Assembly (NCBI RefSeq): GCF_000971965.1
Contig: NZ_KQ040794.1
Span: 360,751-424,750, forward strand
Length of the DNA: 64,000 nt
DNA from: Paenibacillus wulumuqiensis
GTDB taxonomy: Bacteria; Bacillota; Bacilli; Paenibacillales; Paenibacillaceae
Reading direction: 5' to 3'
Positions 51,489-60,200 of the stretch are shown here, one piece after another; positions within the stretch are counted from its first letter, which is position 1, and every line of letters begins with the position of its first letter. Made by a program: the position numbers and the translations under genes. The notes beneath the pieces were generated by a model. It was not told where the DNA came from. It did no database searches and saw only the letters and a list, made by a program, of their open reading frames with translations.

Positions 51489-51503
51489 TTGTCGAATCGA
51501 CAA
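51489..51503 (-). promoter_or_regulatory. Second 15-bp palindrome upstream of the oxidoreductase
   Basis: TTGTCGA-A-TCGACAA is a perfect inverted repeat about 107 bases upstream of the start, unrelated in sequence to the one at 51429. The spacing of about 60 bases between centres would place both on one face of the promoter region. Confidence 0.45.
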
Positions 51504-51644
51504 ATTTAGTCAAGCTTACATTGCTACATATCATAGCGTGTTCCTTATTATTGCACAACCTTACAGCTACATATTCATTATATTTTCTGTGCAGAGAGCG
51601 GAAAGGGCTGCCCTTGCGATAACTCGGCAATTTCCAAGCTGTAC

Positions 51645-51682
51645 AGAGCCTCTTTCCGTACCTGGGGAAAGAGGCTCTTTTG
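51645..51682 (+). terminator. Orphan rightward terminator
   Basis: A 13-bp perfect stem (51645-51657 with 51666-51678) followed by TTTTGG. No gene lies upstream on the plus strand for more than 260 bases, so it may end a small RNA starting near 51590. Confidence 0.75.
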
Positions 51683-51905
51683 GTTTACATTATCTATACT
51701 CTTTGCTTTAAAGCTAACTACTAAGGCCGTCAGCAGCTGAAGGATGGGTGTACAGTAAGAAGATGTATCGGTGCGGTTGTAAAAGCAATGGAATGGTAGT
51801 ATTTTAATGTAAGATATTTTGCTGAACCCCGAATCACTTTTTTATTGAAGCAAGAGATAATCCTTTTCTGCATTGACCGAAATAAAATAAATACATAATA
51901 AGGCA

Positions 51906-51985
51906 GCACGATCCAGTTGATATACAGCGCTGCCCAACTCAACTTCTATCCTGGCGATGTATATGCTGAAGATAGGAGTTTTTTT
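51906..51985 (+). ncRNA. Candidate small RNA with terminator
   Basis: A -35-like TTGACC (51873-51878) and CATAAT (51894-51899), 15 bases apart, could start a transcript near 51906. It would contain the 3' part of a GGCAGC/GCTGCC hairpin region and end at a 10-bp stem (51941-51950 with 51971-51980) with seven T. No coding capacity is evident. It could equally be an attenuator for the genes at 52262. Confidence 0.4.
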
Positions 51986-52046
51986 GCGAGATGGGGTTCT
52001 GTTTACACCGCTAAAAGTAGTATGTGCATCTATACTATACACCTAT

Positions 52047-52077
52047 ACTTTTATAAGTTTAAGTTACTTTTATAAGT
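52047..52077. repeat. Direct repeat ACTTTTATAAGT, two copies
   Basis: Identical 12-mers at 52047-52058 and 52066-52077, 19 bases apart, each with ACTT...AAGT symmetry. They lie about 185 bases upstream of the response regulator and could bind a dimeric regulator in tandem. Confidence 0.45.
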
Positions 52078-52198
52078 ATTATTTGCTGAACAACAATGCA
52101 TAAATCTCCTATCTGTATGAAAAAATGCTACGATTCACTCGATTAACCAAAGTAATAATATTCCTTTCAATCCACATAATTATCAATAAAATATAAAA

Positions 52199-52228
52199 TT
52201 GTAAAATCAATACAATCTAAGGTAGAAT
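52199..52228 (+). promoter_or_regulatory. Candidate promoter of the two-component system
   Basis: TTGTAA (52199-52204) and TAGAAT (52223-52228) are 18 bases apart, 34 bases before the start codon. A small inverted repeat ATTGTA/TACAAT (52198-52216) overlaps the -35. Confidence 0.45.
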
Positions 52229-52261
52229 AAAATTGACAATGAACGTAAGGGGGAACAGCAA

Positions 52262-52963
52262 GTGAATAATCGAATTTTATTGATTGAAGACGATGTATCT
52301 ATCAGTGAATTGATCCAGACTCAATTTGCCAAAGAAGGTTTTGATATTAGCTGTGCTTATGACGGGGAACAGGCACTTCAGGCCTTCTCGGAAGATATAT
52401 TTGATATCATTTTGCTGGATTTGATGCTTCCCAAATTGGATGGGATAGAAATTCTGAAAATTATTCGGTCACAGAGCATGGTACCGATTCTGATTATGTC
52501 TGCAAAAGACGGGGATCTTGATAAAGCCCTTGGACTCGGTTTTGGAGCCGATGATTACATATCCAAGCCATTTTCCATGATTGAATTAACCGCCCGGGTA
52601 AAAGCCAATATCCGGCGTGCACTGCAATATTCCAATCCTGTTATTACAACAGTGACCAAAGAAAAGATCCATGTGGGTGAATTGGATCTGGATACGGATA
52701 ATTTTGCCGTGTACAAAAGCGAGGATGAAATTAAACTCACTGCCAAAGAATTTCAAATCCTGAAATTATTCATGACTAACCCCAAAAAAGTATTTACCAA
52801 GGCCCAACTGTATAATCTGGTCTGGGGTGAAGATTACTACGGTGACAACAATGTAATTAATGTACATATGAGAAGACTGCGTGAAAAGATTGAAGATGAT
52901 CCTTCTACTCCCCGCTATATCAAAACATTATGGGGCATCGGTTATAAGCTGGGAGAATTTTAA
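52262..52963 (+). CDS. OmpR-family response regulator
   Basis: A 233-residue regulator with receiver domain (IEDD, phospho-acceptor Asp in IILLDLMLPKLDG, switch Lys in ISKPFSM) and winged-helix output domain (about 135-230, ending WGIGYKLGEF). The start is GTG, eight bases after AGGGGG. The kinase gene begins immediately after its stop, and an ABC transporter follows. The set resembles antibiotic-sensing systems of the BacRS/BcrAB kind. Codon and base usage are AT-richer than the genes at 37-47 kb. Confidence 0.94.
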   Translation: MNNRILLIEDDVSISELIQTQFAKEGFDISCAYDGEQALQAFSEDIFDIILLDLMLPKLDGIEILKIIRSQSMVPILIMSAKDGDLDKALGLGFGADDYISKPFSMIELTARVKANIRRALQYSNPVITTVTKEKIHVGELDLDTDNFAVYKSEDEIKLTAKEFQILKLFMTNPKKVFTKAQLYNLVWGEDYYGDNNVINVHMRRLREKIEDDPSTPRYIKTLWGIGYKLGEF

Positions 52964-53902
52964 ATGGATATTATACTGGGGCTTGTCATCATTATGCTTG
53001 TACTGCTGGTTTTATTTCAACATCATCGCTATAAGCAGCAGCAGGCTAATCTTCTTTATGCTTGTACCAAATTACAAGCCATTACCAATCAACATACAGA
53101 TGAAAAACTGCTGCTGCATACAGAGGATATTCATCTGAAAACCCTTTTGAATGAGATTAACCGGCTGTTGGAGCAAAATCAGAAAACGGTCGCTTCCTAC
53201 TATCAGATGGAAATATCCATCCGTAAAATGTTATCCAATATTTCACATGATTTGCGTACTCCACTTACGGTTGTGCTTGGTTACATTGAGGTCATCCTGA
53301 ATGACCCTACACTAACCAGATCCCAAGTGGATGTTTTGCTTGCCAAAGTTCATGACAAGACGATCGAAGTGCTCAGCTTAATGAAAAAGTTTTTTGATCT
53401 GGTCAAGCTCGAATCCGGTGATCACGATATCGAAATTTCCAAAATTGACGTAAGTGAGATTTGCAAAGCGAATATTTTAAGCTTTTACGATATTTTGACT
53501 GCTCAGGATATTGAAGTCGTCATCGATATTCCGGATGACAAACATTATATGGCTTATGGAAATGAAGAAGAGTTAAACCGGATATTAAACAATTTATTAT
53601 CAAATGCGGTTCAGTACGGCAGTGAGGGAAGAGTACTGGGGTTGTCGGTTCATCAGCAGAATCAGCATATATGTATCGATGTATGGGACAAAGGTAAGGG
53701 AATTAGCGAAAAGCACAAAGATCGTGTGTTTGAGCGCATGTATACGCTGGAAGATTCAAGAAACCGACTATACCAGGGGAGTGGTCTGGGATTAACCATT
53801 ACCAAGCGTCTCGTGGAGAAAATGGGCGGAGAGATTTCATTTGTCAGTAAGCCTTATGAAAAGACGGTATTTACCGTAATGCTTAAACGATACACCACAT
53901 AA
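52964..53902 (+). CDS. Small sensor histidine kinase
   Basis: A 312-residue kinase with one N-terminal membrane helix (3-20) and almost no extracytoplasmic part, a short coiled linker, then HisKA (ISHDLRTPLTVVLGYIEVIL) and the ATPase domain with N box (NNLLSNAVQYG), G1 (WDKGKGIS) and G2 (GSGLGLTITKRL). Kinases this lean often sense through a partner transporter. Its ATG directly abuts the regulator stop. Partner: the regulator at 52262. Confidence 0.93.
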   Translation: MDIILGLVIIMLVLLVLFQHHRYKQQQANLLYACTKLQAITNQHTDEKLLLHTEDIHLKTLLNEINRLLEQNQKTVASYYQMEISIRKMLSNISHDLRTPLTVVLGYIEVILNDPTLTRSQVDVLLAKVHDKTIEVLSLMKKFFDLVKLESGDHDIEISKIDVSEICKANILSFYDILTAQDIEVVIDIPDDKHYMAYGNEEELNRILNNLLSNAVQYGSEGRVLGLSVHQQNQHICIDVWDKGKGISEKHKDRVFERMYTLEDSRNRLYQGSGLGLTITKRLVEKMGGEISFVSKPYEKTVFTVMLKRYTT

Positions 53903-53914
53903 TCCAATTATCGA

Positions 53915-53960
53915 GAATACCCTACTGGATAAAGGGGATATCGAGGATAGGTATTCCTTT
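53915..53960 (+). terminator. Weak hairpin between kinase and ABC genes
   Basis: GAATACC (53915-53921) pairs with GGTATTC (53950-53956), followed by CTTTCTC. The loop is long and the T-run poor; it might reduce read-through into the transporter genes. Confidence 0.3.
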
Positions 53961-54063
53961 CTCACGAAATTAAGGAATAAGTAAGAGTTGATTAATAAAA
54001 AAGCAATTTCACTCCTGTAAAGTAAAAGTATAAGTAATCCATTACACTTAGGAGGGAAATCCA

Positions 54064-54987
54064 GTGACATATTTAATTAAAACCCATCAATTAAGCAAAA
54101 GCTACGATGGTCATGAAGTAGTCTCCAATTTAAACATGAGTGTTAAAAAAGGAGAAATTTATGGTTTTCTTGGTCCCAACGGTGCAGGTAAAACAACGGT
54201 TATGAAAATGATGACCAATCTGATCAAACCGACGAGCGGGGAGATCGAGATTTTCGGTGAAAAAGTGACCGAGCATTCCTATGAGATGTTAAAAAGAATC
54301 GGCAGCATTATCGAATTCCCGGTATTTTATGAAAAGCTGAGCGCGCGTGAGAATCTACAGCTGCATTGTGAATATGCCGGTTATTATGATCATCAGGCGA
54401 TTGAAGAAGCACTGACACTTGTAAATCTGCAGGATGTGAATAACAAGCCTGTAAAAAGCTTCTCCCTCGGGATGCGGCAGCGCCTTGGTATCGCTCGTGC
54501 GATTATGACCAAACCGGAACTGCTTATTCTGGATGAGCCCATCAATGGACTGGACCCTATCGGCATCAAAGAACTGCGCAGTCTGTTCCAGATGCTGTGC
54601 CACGAATACCGGATTACCATGATCATCTCCAGTCATATTCTGAGTGAAGTGGAGCAGATTGCCGATACAATCGGTGTCATTAACAAGGGCCAGCTTATTG
54701 AAGAGATTACCGTCAAAGAAATTCATGAAAGAAATACCGAGTATATCGAAATCCTGAGTGATGATGTCAAAAAAGCAGTGTATGTGCTGGAAGAAGTTCT
54801 ATGTATCGATAATTTCAAAGTAATCGATGATTCCCGGATACGCATTTATAATCTGTCCATAACACAGGCAGAGATTTCCAAGCAATTTATTATCAATGGA
54901 GTCAATATTGAAGAAATGAAGAAAAAGAGTCACTCGCTGGAAGATTATTTTGTCAATCTACTGGACGGAGGTCTAAAACATGCTTAA
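54064..54987 (+). CDS. ABC transporter ATP-binding protein (BcrA-like)
   Basis: A 307-residue ATPase with Walker A GPNGAGKTT, signature FSLGMRQRLGIARA, Walker B LLILDEPINGLDP and a C-terminal extension of about 90 residues, as in bacitracin/lantibiotic self-protection ATPases (BcrA family). The start is GTG, seven bases after AGGAGGG. It overlaps the permease by eight bases. With the upstream two-component system it forms a likely peptide-antibiotic detoxification unit (inference from family and context). Confidence 0.93.
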   Translation: MTYLIKTHQLSKSYDGHEVVSNLNMSVKKGEIYGFLGPNGAGKTTVMKMMTNLIKPTSGEIEIFGEKVTEHSYEMLKRIGSIIEFPVFYEKLSARENLQLHCEYAGYYDHQAIEEALTLVNLQDVNNKPVKSFSLGMRQRLGIARAIMTKPELLILDEPINGLDPIGIKELRSLFQMLCHEYRITMIISSHILSEVEQIADTIGVINKGQLIEEITVKEIHERNTEYIEILSDDVKKAVYVLEEVLCIDNFKVIDDSRIRIYNLSITQAEISKQFIINGVNIEEMKKKSHSLEDYFVNLLDGGLKHA

Positions 54988-55672
54988 ATTACTCCGATTG
55001 GAAATCAAAAAATATCACTTATGGCGTTATATGAAAGGCGTAATTATCGCCAATCTTTGCTTTCTGTCCCTATTGGTACTCATTTACGTGCTCGAAAAAA
55101 ATGACGGCAATATTCCTTTTGAAAGTTATGATATGGCATTCAGCATTATTGGCAGCGTGGTGCGGGCGACCTTCACCGTATTTGCCGCCGTATTGATTAC
55201 CAGGCTGTTTTTGGAAGAATACAAGACCAAGTCCATTTCCGTGCTGTTCATGTATCCAATCAAAAGACAGAAAATTATGCTGGCCAAAGTGCTGTTGATT
55301 ATCATTTTTACCTTTGCAACGATCCTGCTGTCGAACATACTTATGGGAAGCATTTTCTATCTGATGAACAAAGTGCTTCATTTCCTGGCTGAACCGATGA
55401 CTTCCGATATTTTCATGCGTAATGCCCTCAGCGTATTGATCAGTGCTGCGGCATCTGCAGGTATTGGCCTCATCCCGCTGTATATCGGAATGCGCCGCAA
55501 ATCCGTACCTGCCACACTCGTATCTGCCGTATTGATTGTAGGGTTTACCAGTGCTACCAGCAATGATTTCTCAATGTTTGCCATTACAGCTGTTCCTGTG
55601 AGTCTGGCTGCTGTTGGTCTGCTGTCTGCCTATCTGTCCATTCGCAATGTGGAGACGACCGATATTGCATAA
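54980..55672 (+). CDS. ABC transporter permease (BcrB/ABC-2 type)
   Basis: A 230-residue membrane protein with six predicted helices (about 18-36, 52-76, 100-126, 143-165, 173-190, 198-220), typical of the small ABC-2 permeases that pair with BcrA-like ATPases. The N-terminus MLKLLRLEIKKYHLWRYMKG is characteristic. It overlaps the ATPase gene. The pair probably removes a membrane-active peptide. Confidence 0.9.
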   Translation: MLKLLRLEIKKYHLWRYMKGVIIANLCFLSLLVLIYVLEKNDGNIPFESYDMAFSIIGSVVRATFTVFAAVLITRLFLEEYKTKSISVLFMYPIKRQKIMLAKVLLIIIFTFATILLSNILMGSIFYLMNKVLHFLAEPMTSDIFMRNALSVLISAAASAGIGLIPLYIGMRRKSVPATLVSAVLIVGFTSATSNDFSMFAITAVPVSLAAVGLLSAYLSIRNVETTDIA

Positions 55673-55735
55673 TGGGCAATAAACTGCACTCTAACCGTCT
55701 CAGATCAATGGTCCAGATTCAATAAAGGAGAAGCC

Positions 55736-56080
55736 ATGATTAATGCACAATTCAAAAAAGGTGCACTTGAACTCTGTGTGCTGGTATTACTGCTGCATAA
55801 AGACCACTACGGATATGAGCTGGTCAGACAAATTTCCGAAGATATAGACATCGCCCGCGGTACACTATATCCGCTGCTAAAAAAAATGCAAAAAGATCAG
55901 TATCTGTCCACCTATTTTGTTTCTTCCACAGAGGGCCCTCAACGAAAATATTACGCTATTACGTATCTGGGCAAAGAGCGAATGGAAAGTTTATTACAGG
56001 AATGGATGCATTTTTCCGAATCGGTAACCAGAATTCTACAGAAAAATTGTGTACTTAGTAAGGGAGAGGAAGGCTTTTGA
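55736..56080 (+). CDS. PadR family transcriptional regulator
   Basis: A 114-residue PadR-type winged-helix protein: FKKGALELCVLVLLLHKDHY, then GYELVRQI, IARGTLYPLLKKMQKDQYL and GPQRKYYAIT form the usual helix-wing signature, with a short C-terminal dimerisation helix. AAAGGAG precedes the ATG. Its stop overlaps the next gene's TTG. PadR repressors commonly control a neighbouring membrane or transport gene, here the DUF4097 protein or the ABC unit. Confidence 0.93.
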   Translation: MINAQFKKGALELCVLVLLLHKDHYGYELVRQISEDIDIARGTLYPLLKKMQKDQYLSTYFVSSTEGPQRKYYAITYLGKERMESLLQEWMHFSESVTRILQKNCVLSKGEEGF

Positions 56081-56979
56081 AACGTTCAATATCCATACTC
56101 GTTACAGTTATCATTATTGTTGCCATCCTTGTAATCGGTTATCTCGTGTATAACCGTGTTACCGGAGCAGTCACGATCCATGAAGAAAAGACTTTATCCG
56201 CGTCAGCCATCACCAGTCTCAAAATTGATACGTCATCAGCCAATGTGGAAGTGCTGCCAGGCGATGGGGAGAATATTGTTGCTACCCTGGATGGCGAGAT
56301 CAGCCCAAGATTAGAAGGCAAATATACCTTTAATATGACGCCTGAACAAAACGTCGCGAACATTCAACTGAACATGGGCAACAATGTAATGGGCATACAG
56401 CTGGATGAGGTAAGCAAGGTAGGCCTGAAAATAATGGTACCGCAAAAAACATGGGATCAAATGGAAGTAACGACCACGTCGGGGCAAATTACACTGCATA
56501 ATATTGCCGCTAACAAGCTGACGACGGAATCGAGTTCCGGTCAACAGCATATATCCGGATTACAAATTTCCGGTTCGGCCGCATTCCAGACAACGAGCGG
56601 AGATATCATGGCCGAACAAAATGAGATTGCTTCAGCCAAATGGGAAACGACAAGCGGCAAAATCCAGACTGCCCAGTTATCCGGGCAAAGCAGCGAGATG
56701 CAGACAACGAGCGGAGCTATCGAGTATACCCAGAATGAGCTGTCTCCGAGCGTACAGCTAGCGACTTCCAGCGGTGATATTGATGCCAAACTGACCGGAA
56801 ATACGGATTCGCTTCAATTGCAATTTGAGAGCAGTTCAGGTACGGCAGACATCCAGATAGAAGGCATGCTGTACAAAGATAAGTCTGAGCACAGTGCCCT
56901 CGGAATCAAGGGCGAAGGAGAAGCCCAGCATCGGATCATGCTCAAAACGAGTTCCGGTGATGTACAGGTTGGCCCGTAA
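56077..56979 (+). CDS. DUF4097 family beta-strand repeat membrane protein
   Basis: A 300-residue protein with one N-terminal membrane helix (about 5-24) and an outward beta-rich region with the recurring TTSG / SSG turn (TTSGQITL, SSSGQQHI, TTSGDIMA, TTSGKIQT, TTSGAIEY, TSSGDIDA, SSSGTADI, TSSGDVQV), one per strand pair. This is the DUF4097 repeat fold, often found after PadR regulators. The start is a TTG overlapping the padR stop, with GAGGAAGG upstream. Function unknown. Confidence 0.9.
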   Translation: MKRSISILVTVIIIVAILVIGYLVYNRVTGAVTIHEEKTLSASAITSLKIDTSSANVEVLPGDGENIVATLDGEISPRLEGKYTFNMTPEQNVANIQLNMGNNVMGIQLDEVSKVGLKIMVPQKTWDQMEVTTTSGQITLHNIAANKLTTESSSGQQHISGLQISGSAAFQTTSGDIMAEQNEIASAKWETTSGKIQTAQLSGQSSEMQTTSGAIEYTQNELSPSVQLATSSGDIDAKLTGNTDSLQLQFESSSGTADIQIEGMLYKDKSEHSALGIKGEGEAQHRIMLKTSSGDVQVGP

Positions 56980-57000
56980 TAATATCATGCAAAAAAGATA

Positions 57001-57036
57001 AAAAACGACCTTTCCCATTCGGGAAAGGTCGTTTTT
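57001..57036. terminator. Bidirectional terminator after the DUF4097 gene
   Basis: A 16-bp perfect stem including the A/T ends (57001-57016 with 57021-57036), loop ATTC. It separates the regulator/transport block from the NRPS genes. Confidence 0.93.
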
Positions 57037-57145
57037 ATATCCGATAAATTGCATAAATATTTTTTTAAATCGTTAACATTGTAGTTATTTTGTATATATT
57101 ATAAATATTAATAAAAAAGTAATAAACAATTAATAATTCCACTTA

Positions 57146-57173
57146 TTGTTATAAAAAGAATTTCTGCTATATT
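57146..57173 (+). promoter_or_regulatory. Candidate promoter of the NRPS operon
   Basis: TTGTTA (57146-57151) and TATATT (57168-57173) are 16 bases apart in a very AT-rich stretch, 44 bases before the start codon. Confidence 0.45.
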
Positions 57174-57216
57174 ATTTACTAGGAAACATAGTTGAACAGT
57201 GAGGTGGAAAAATGCT

Positions 57217-60200
57217 ATGGACAAAACAGGATTAACGGATCGAACGGTCAGTTTGAAGCAGAGGTTAAGCCTTTACCAAAAAGGAAGGCAGACGTTGATT
57301 CCGCGTAAAGTGATGGCGCAGGGCGAAGGATATGCTTTATCGGCGGCTCAGCAGCGGTTATGGTTTTTGGAAAAGATGGCTCCTCATTCCGCCATTTACA
57401 GTATACCGCAGGCATTATCCATACATGGTTTGCTGGATGTAAAAAGAATGAAAACGGCGGTCCGGCATATGGTTGAACGGCATCCGATTCTGCGAACCGT
57501 TTATCAGGAAGATGAGCAGCTTAACGAAGTGAAACAGTATATTCATCCGGTTCCTCCCGATCTTGTTCATTTCATTTCCATGGATACCGTTATTCCGGAT
57601 ATGAGGGAACAGCAGGCCAAAGAGATGATTGCCAAGCTGGCTGCAATTCCTTTCAACATTGATGGCGGGCATTTGTTTACAGCGCATCTGTTCGAGCTGA
57701 AGGACACACAGCACATTTTATTTTTGAATTTTCATCACAGTATTATAGATGGGTGGTCGATGGGGATTTTCTGGAAAGAGCTGCTTGCCCATTATCAGGA
57801 ACAGGCGGAACACTTACCGGAGCTATCGATTCATTATCATGATTTTGCGGAATGGGAGAAACAGCATCATTCTGAAGCAGCCAGACAGCATTTGCTGTAT
57901 TGGACCGATTATTTGCAGGGCACCTCAATGGTTCGGCTGGATCACGATTTGAGCGGCACGATCGATCCTGCGATGCATCAGGGAGGAATCGGTGAGCGAT
58001 CGATCCCGTCATCAACCAGCAGGCGTATTATCGAATATTGCCAAGCGCAGGAAGTTACGCCGTACCTCTTTTTTATGACAGCATTTCATTTACTTCTACA
58101 TAAATATACCGGAGAGTATGACATTACTACCGGTACCCCTACATCCGGGAGAATACATACAGAAACACATAATCTGATTGGCTTTTTTGTAGACATGATG
58201 GCTATCCGCACACAGATCAGTGAGGAGCAATCCTTCCATGATCATCTGGCACTTGTCAAACAAAATGTAATAACCTGCATGGATCATCAGGCGGTATCTT
58301 TTGAACAGATTGTACAGGCTCTGCAGCCTGAACGTGAACTTGCTGCCAGTCCTTTGTTCCAGCTGACGTTCGCATATCAGCAGGAGGGTGAGATGCCTGC
58401 CATGGAGCAGCTTCGTCTGGAGCTTTTCCCGGTGGACAATCATACTTCCAAATATGACATAAGTGTATTTGTAGGTCTGCAAAATGATCAGTCCTTTCAT
58501 ATCGTGTGCGAATATAACAGTGCACTGTACAGTGCTGATCGAATCGCGCAGTTCCTTGATCATTATGAACAGCTGGTTGTCCAGATTATGGCGGACCCCG
58601 GTATGCCTGTATCGGATCTGCAAATTATTACCTTGCAGCAGCAAAGCCGATTATTAAATGCTTCATCGTACTTCCCGGATGCTCCTCATACTTTCCTTTC
58701 ATTTAAAGACAGATTCGAATATTATGCCCAAACTACTCCGGATCAAACGGCATTGGTGATCGATGACCGGGAGTATACGTATGCCGAATTGAACTCAAAA
58801 GCCAATCGGATAGCTGCCTGTCTGCAAAAAAATAATATTCGGCATGGCGAGTTTGTCGGTGTACATTTTGCAAGGTCCGAAAAATCCATTATGGCTATTC
58901 TGGGGATTATGAAAGCCGGTGCTGCTTATGTACCACTCGATCCCGCCTACCCGGCAGAACGCTTAATCTACATGGTGGACAAAGCCGGATTGCAGTATAT
59001 AGTGTCTGATCAGACCAGCCAGATATTTTCTGATCATATAAGCCTGTTGTCTATGGAACAGCTGTTGAATGAAACAGAATATCCGGCAGCGCCTCAGCCG
59101 ATTCATCTGCTTCCTGAAGATACGGCGTATATGATTTTCACTTCCGGATCGACCGGAGCACCCAAAGGTGTCGTTATTGAACATGGCAGCCTGAGCAATC
59201 TGATTGATGCACAGCAGACCGTTTTCGATTTGCATAGTGACGAGCGGGTTCTGCAGTTTGCTTCACTTAGCTTTGACGCCTCGGTATGGGAAATGGTGAT
59301 GGCTCTTGGTCATGGTTCTACTCTGTGCATGTTGCCTTCGGACTGGAAAGATATGCAGCAGGATATGATCAGTTTGTTTAACCGGTACAAAATTACGATT
59401 GCTACTTTCCCGTCTTCATTTCTGGTGAATATGTATCCGGAAGAGCTGCCTTCCTTACGGAAAGTTATTGTGGCCGGTGAACGATGCCCGGTAGAACTGG
59501 CTGGCAGATGGGCAGCATCCAAATTATTCTGGAATGCGTACGGACCTTCCGAGACTACAGTGTGTGCGACGGTGTTTCCTTATGTGGCAGGCAGCAGGGT
59601 TCCGATCGGTTATCCTCTGCCGAATATGCAGGCTTATGTACTGGATGAACAAAAGCGGCCGGTACCTCCAGGGAGATCGGGAGAACTATATATAGGCGGA
59701 GTGGGACTGGCCAGGGAGTATTTTGCTGATGCTGCTCAAACCGCCGCAAAATTTATCCATTATCCGATAGGGGATAATGATCAGCGTCTGTATCGCACCG
59801 GCGATATAGTGAAGTATGATAACCAGGGCGTATTGGAATTTATTGATCGCATTGATAATCAGGTCAAAATCAGGGGTTATCGGGTTGAACTTGGAGAAAT
59901 TGAGCATCAGTTAAGTCTGGTTGCCGGGATCAGGGAAACTGTTGTGATCTGTCTGGAGCGCCCCAATCAGACAGCGGAGCTGACAGCTTATATTGTCTGC
60001 GATGTACGCGGTGCGGTTAACCGGATGGATATCATGGATAGTCTGAATGGACGGCTGCCATCCTATATGATTCCGGCAAATATTATAGAGCTGGAGCATA
60101 TGCCTCTGACTCCTAACGGCAAAATAGACAAAAAGCAGCTGCCACTTCCGGTTGTAATGAACGAGCCGGTGCCTGGAACAGATATCCAGCGCGATCTTAC

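Larger units (their letters stand above)
51383..52261. other. 879-base gene-free region
   Basis: This gap between the leftward oxidoreductase and the rightward response regulator holds two palindromes (51429, 51489), two rightward terminators with no gene before them (51645, 51941), a candidate small RNA (51906-51985), a 12-bp direct repeat (52047, 52066) and the promoter of the response regulator. No ORF has a ribosome site or a recognisable product. Confidence 0.55.

Noticed and set aside
51445..51711. An 88-codon plus-strand frame before the orphan terminator
   Set aside because: There is no ribosome site, and it runs through the terminator hairpin, which a real gene would be unlikely to do.
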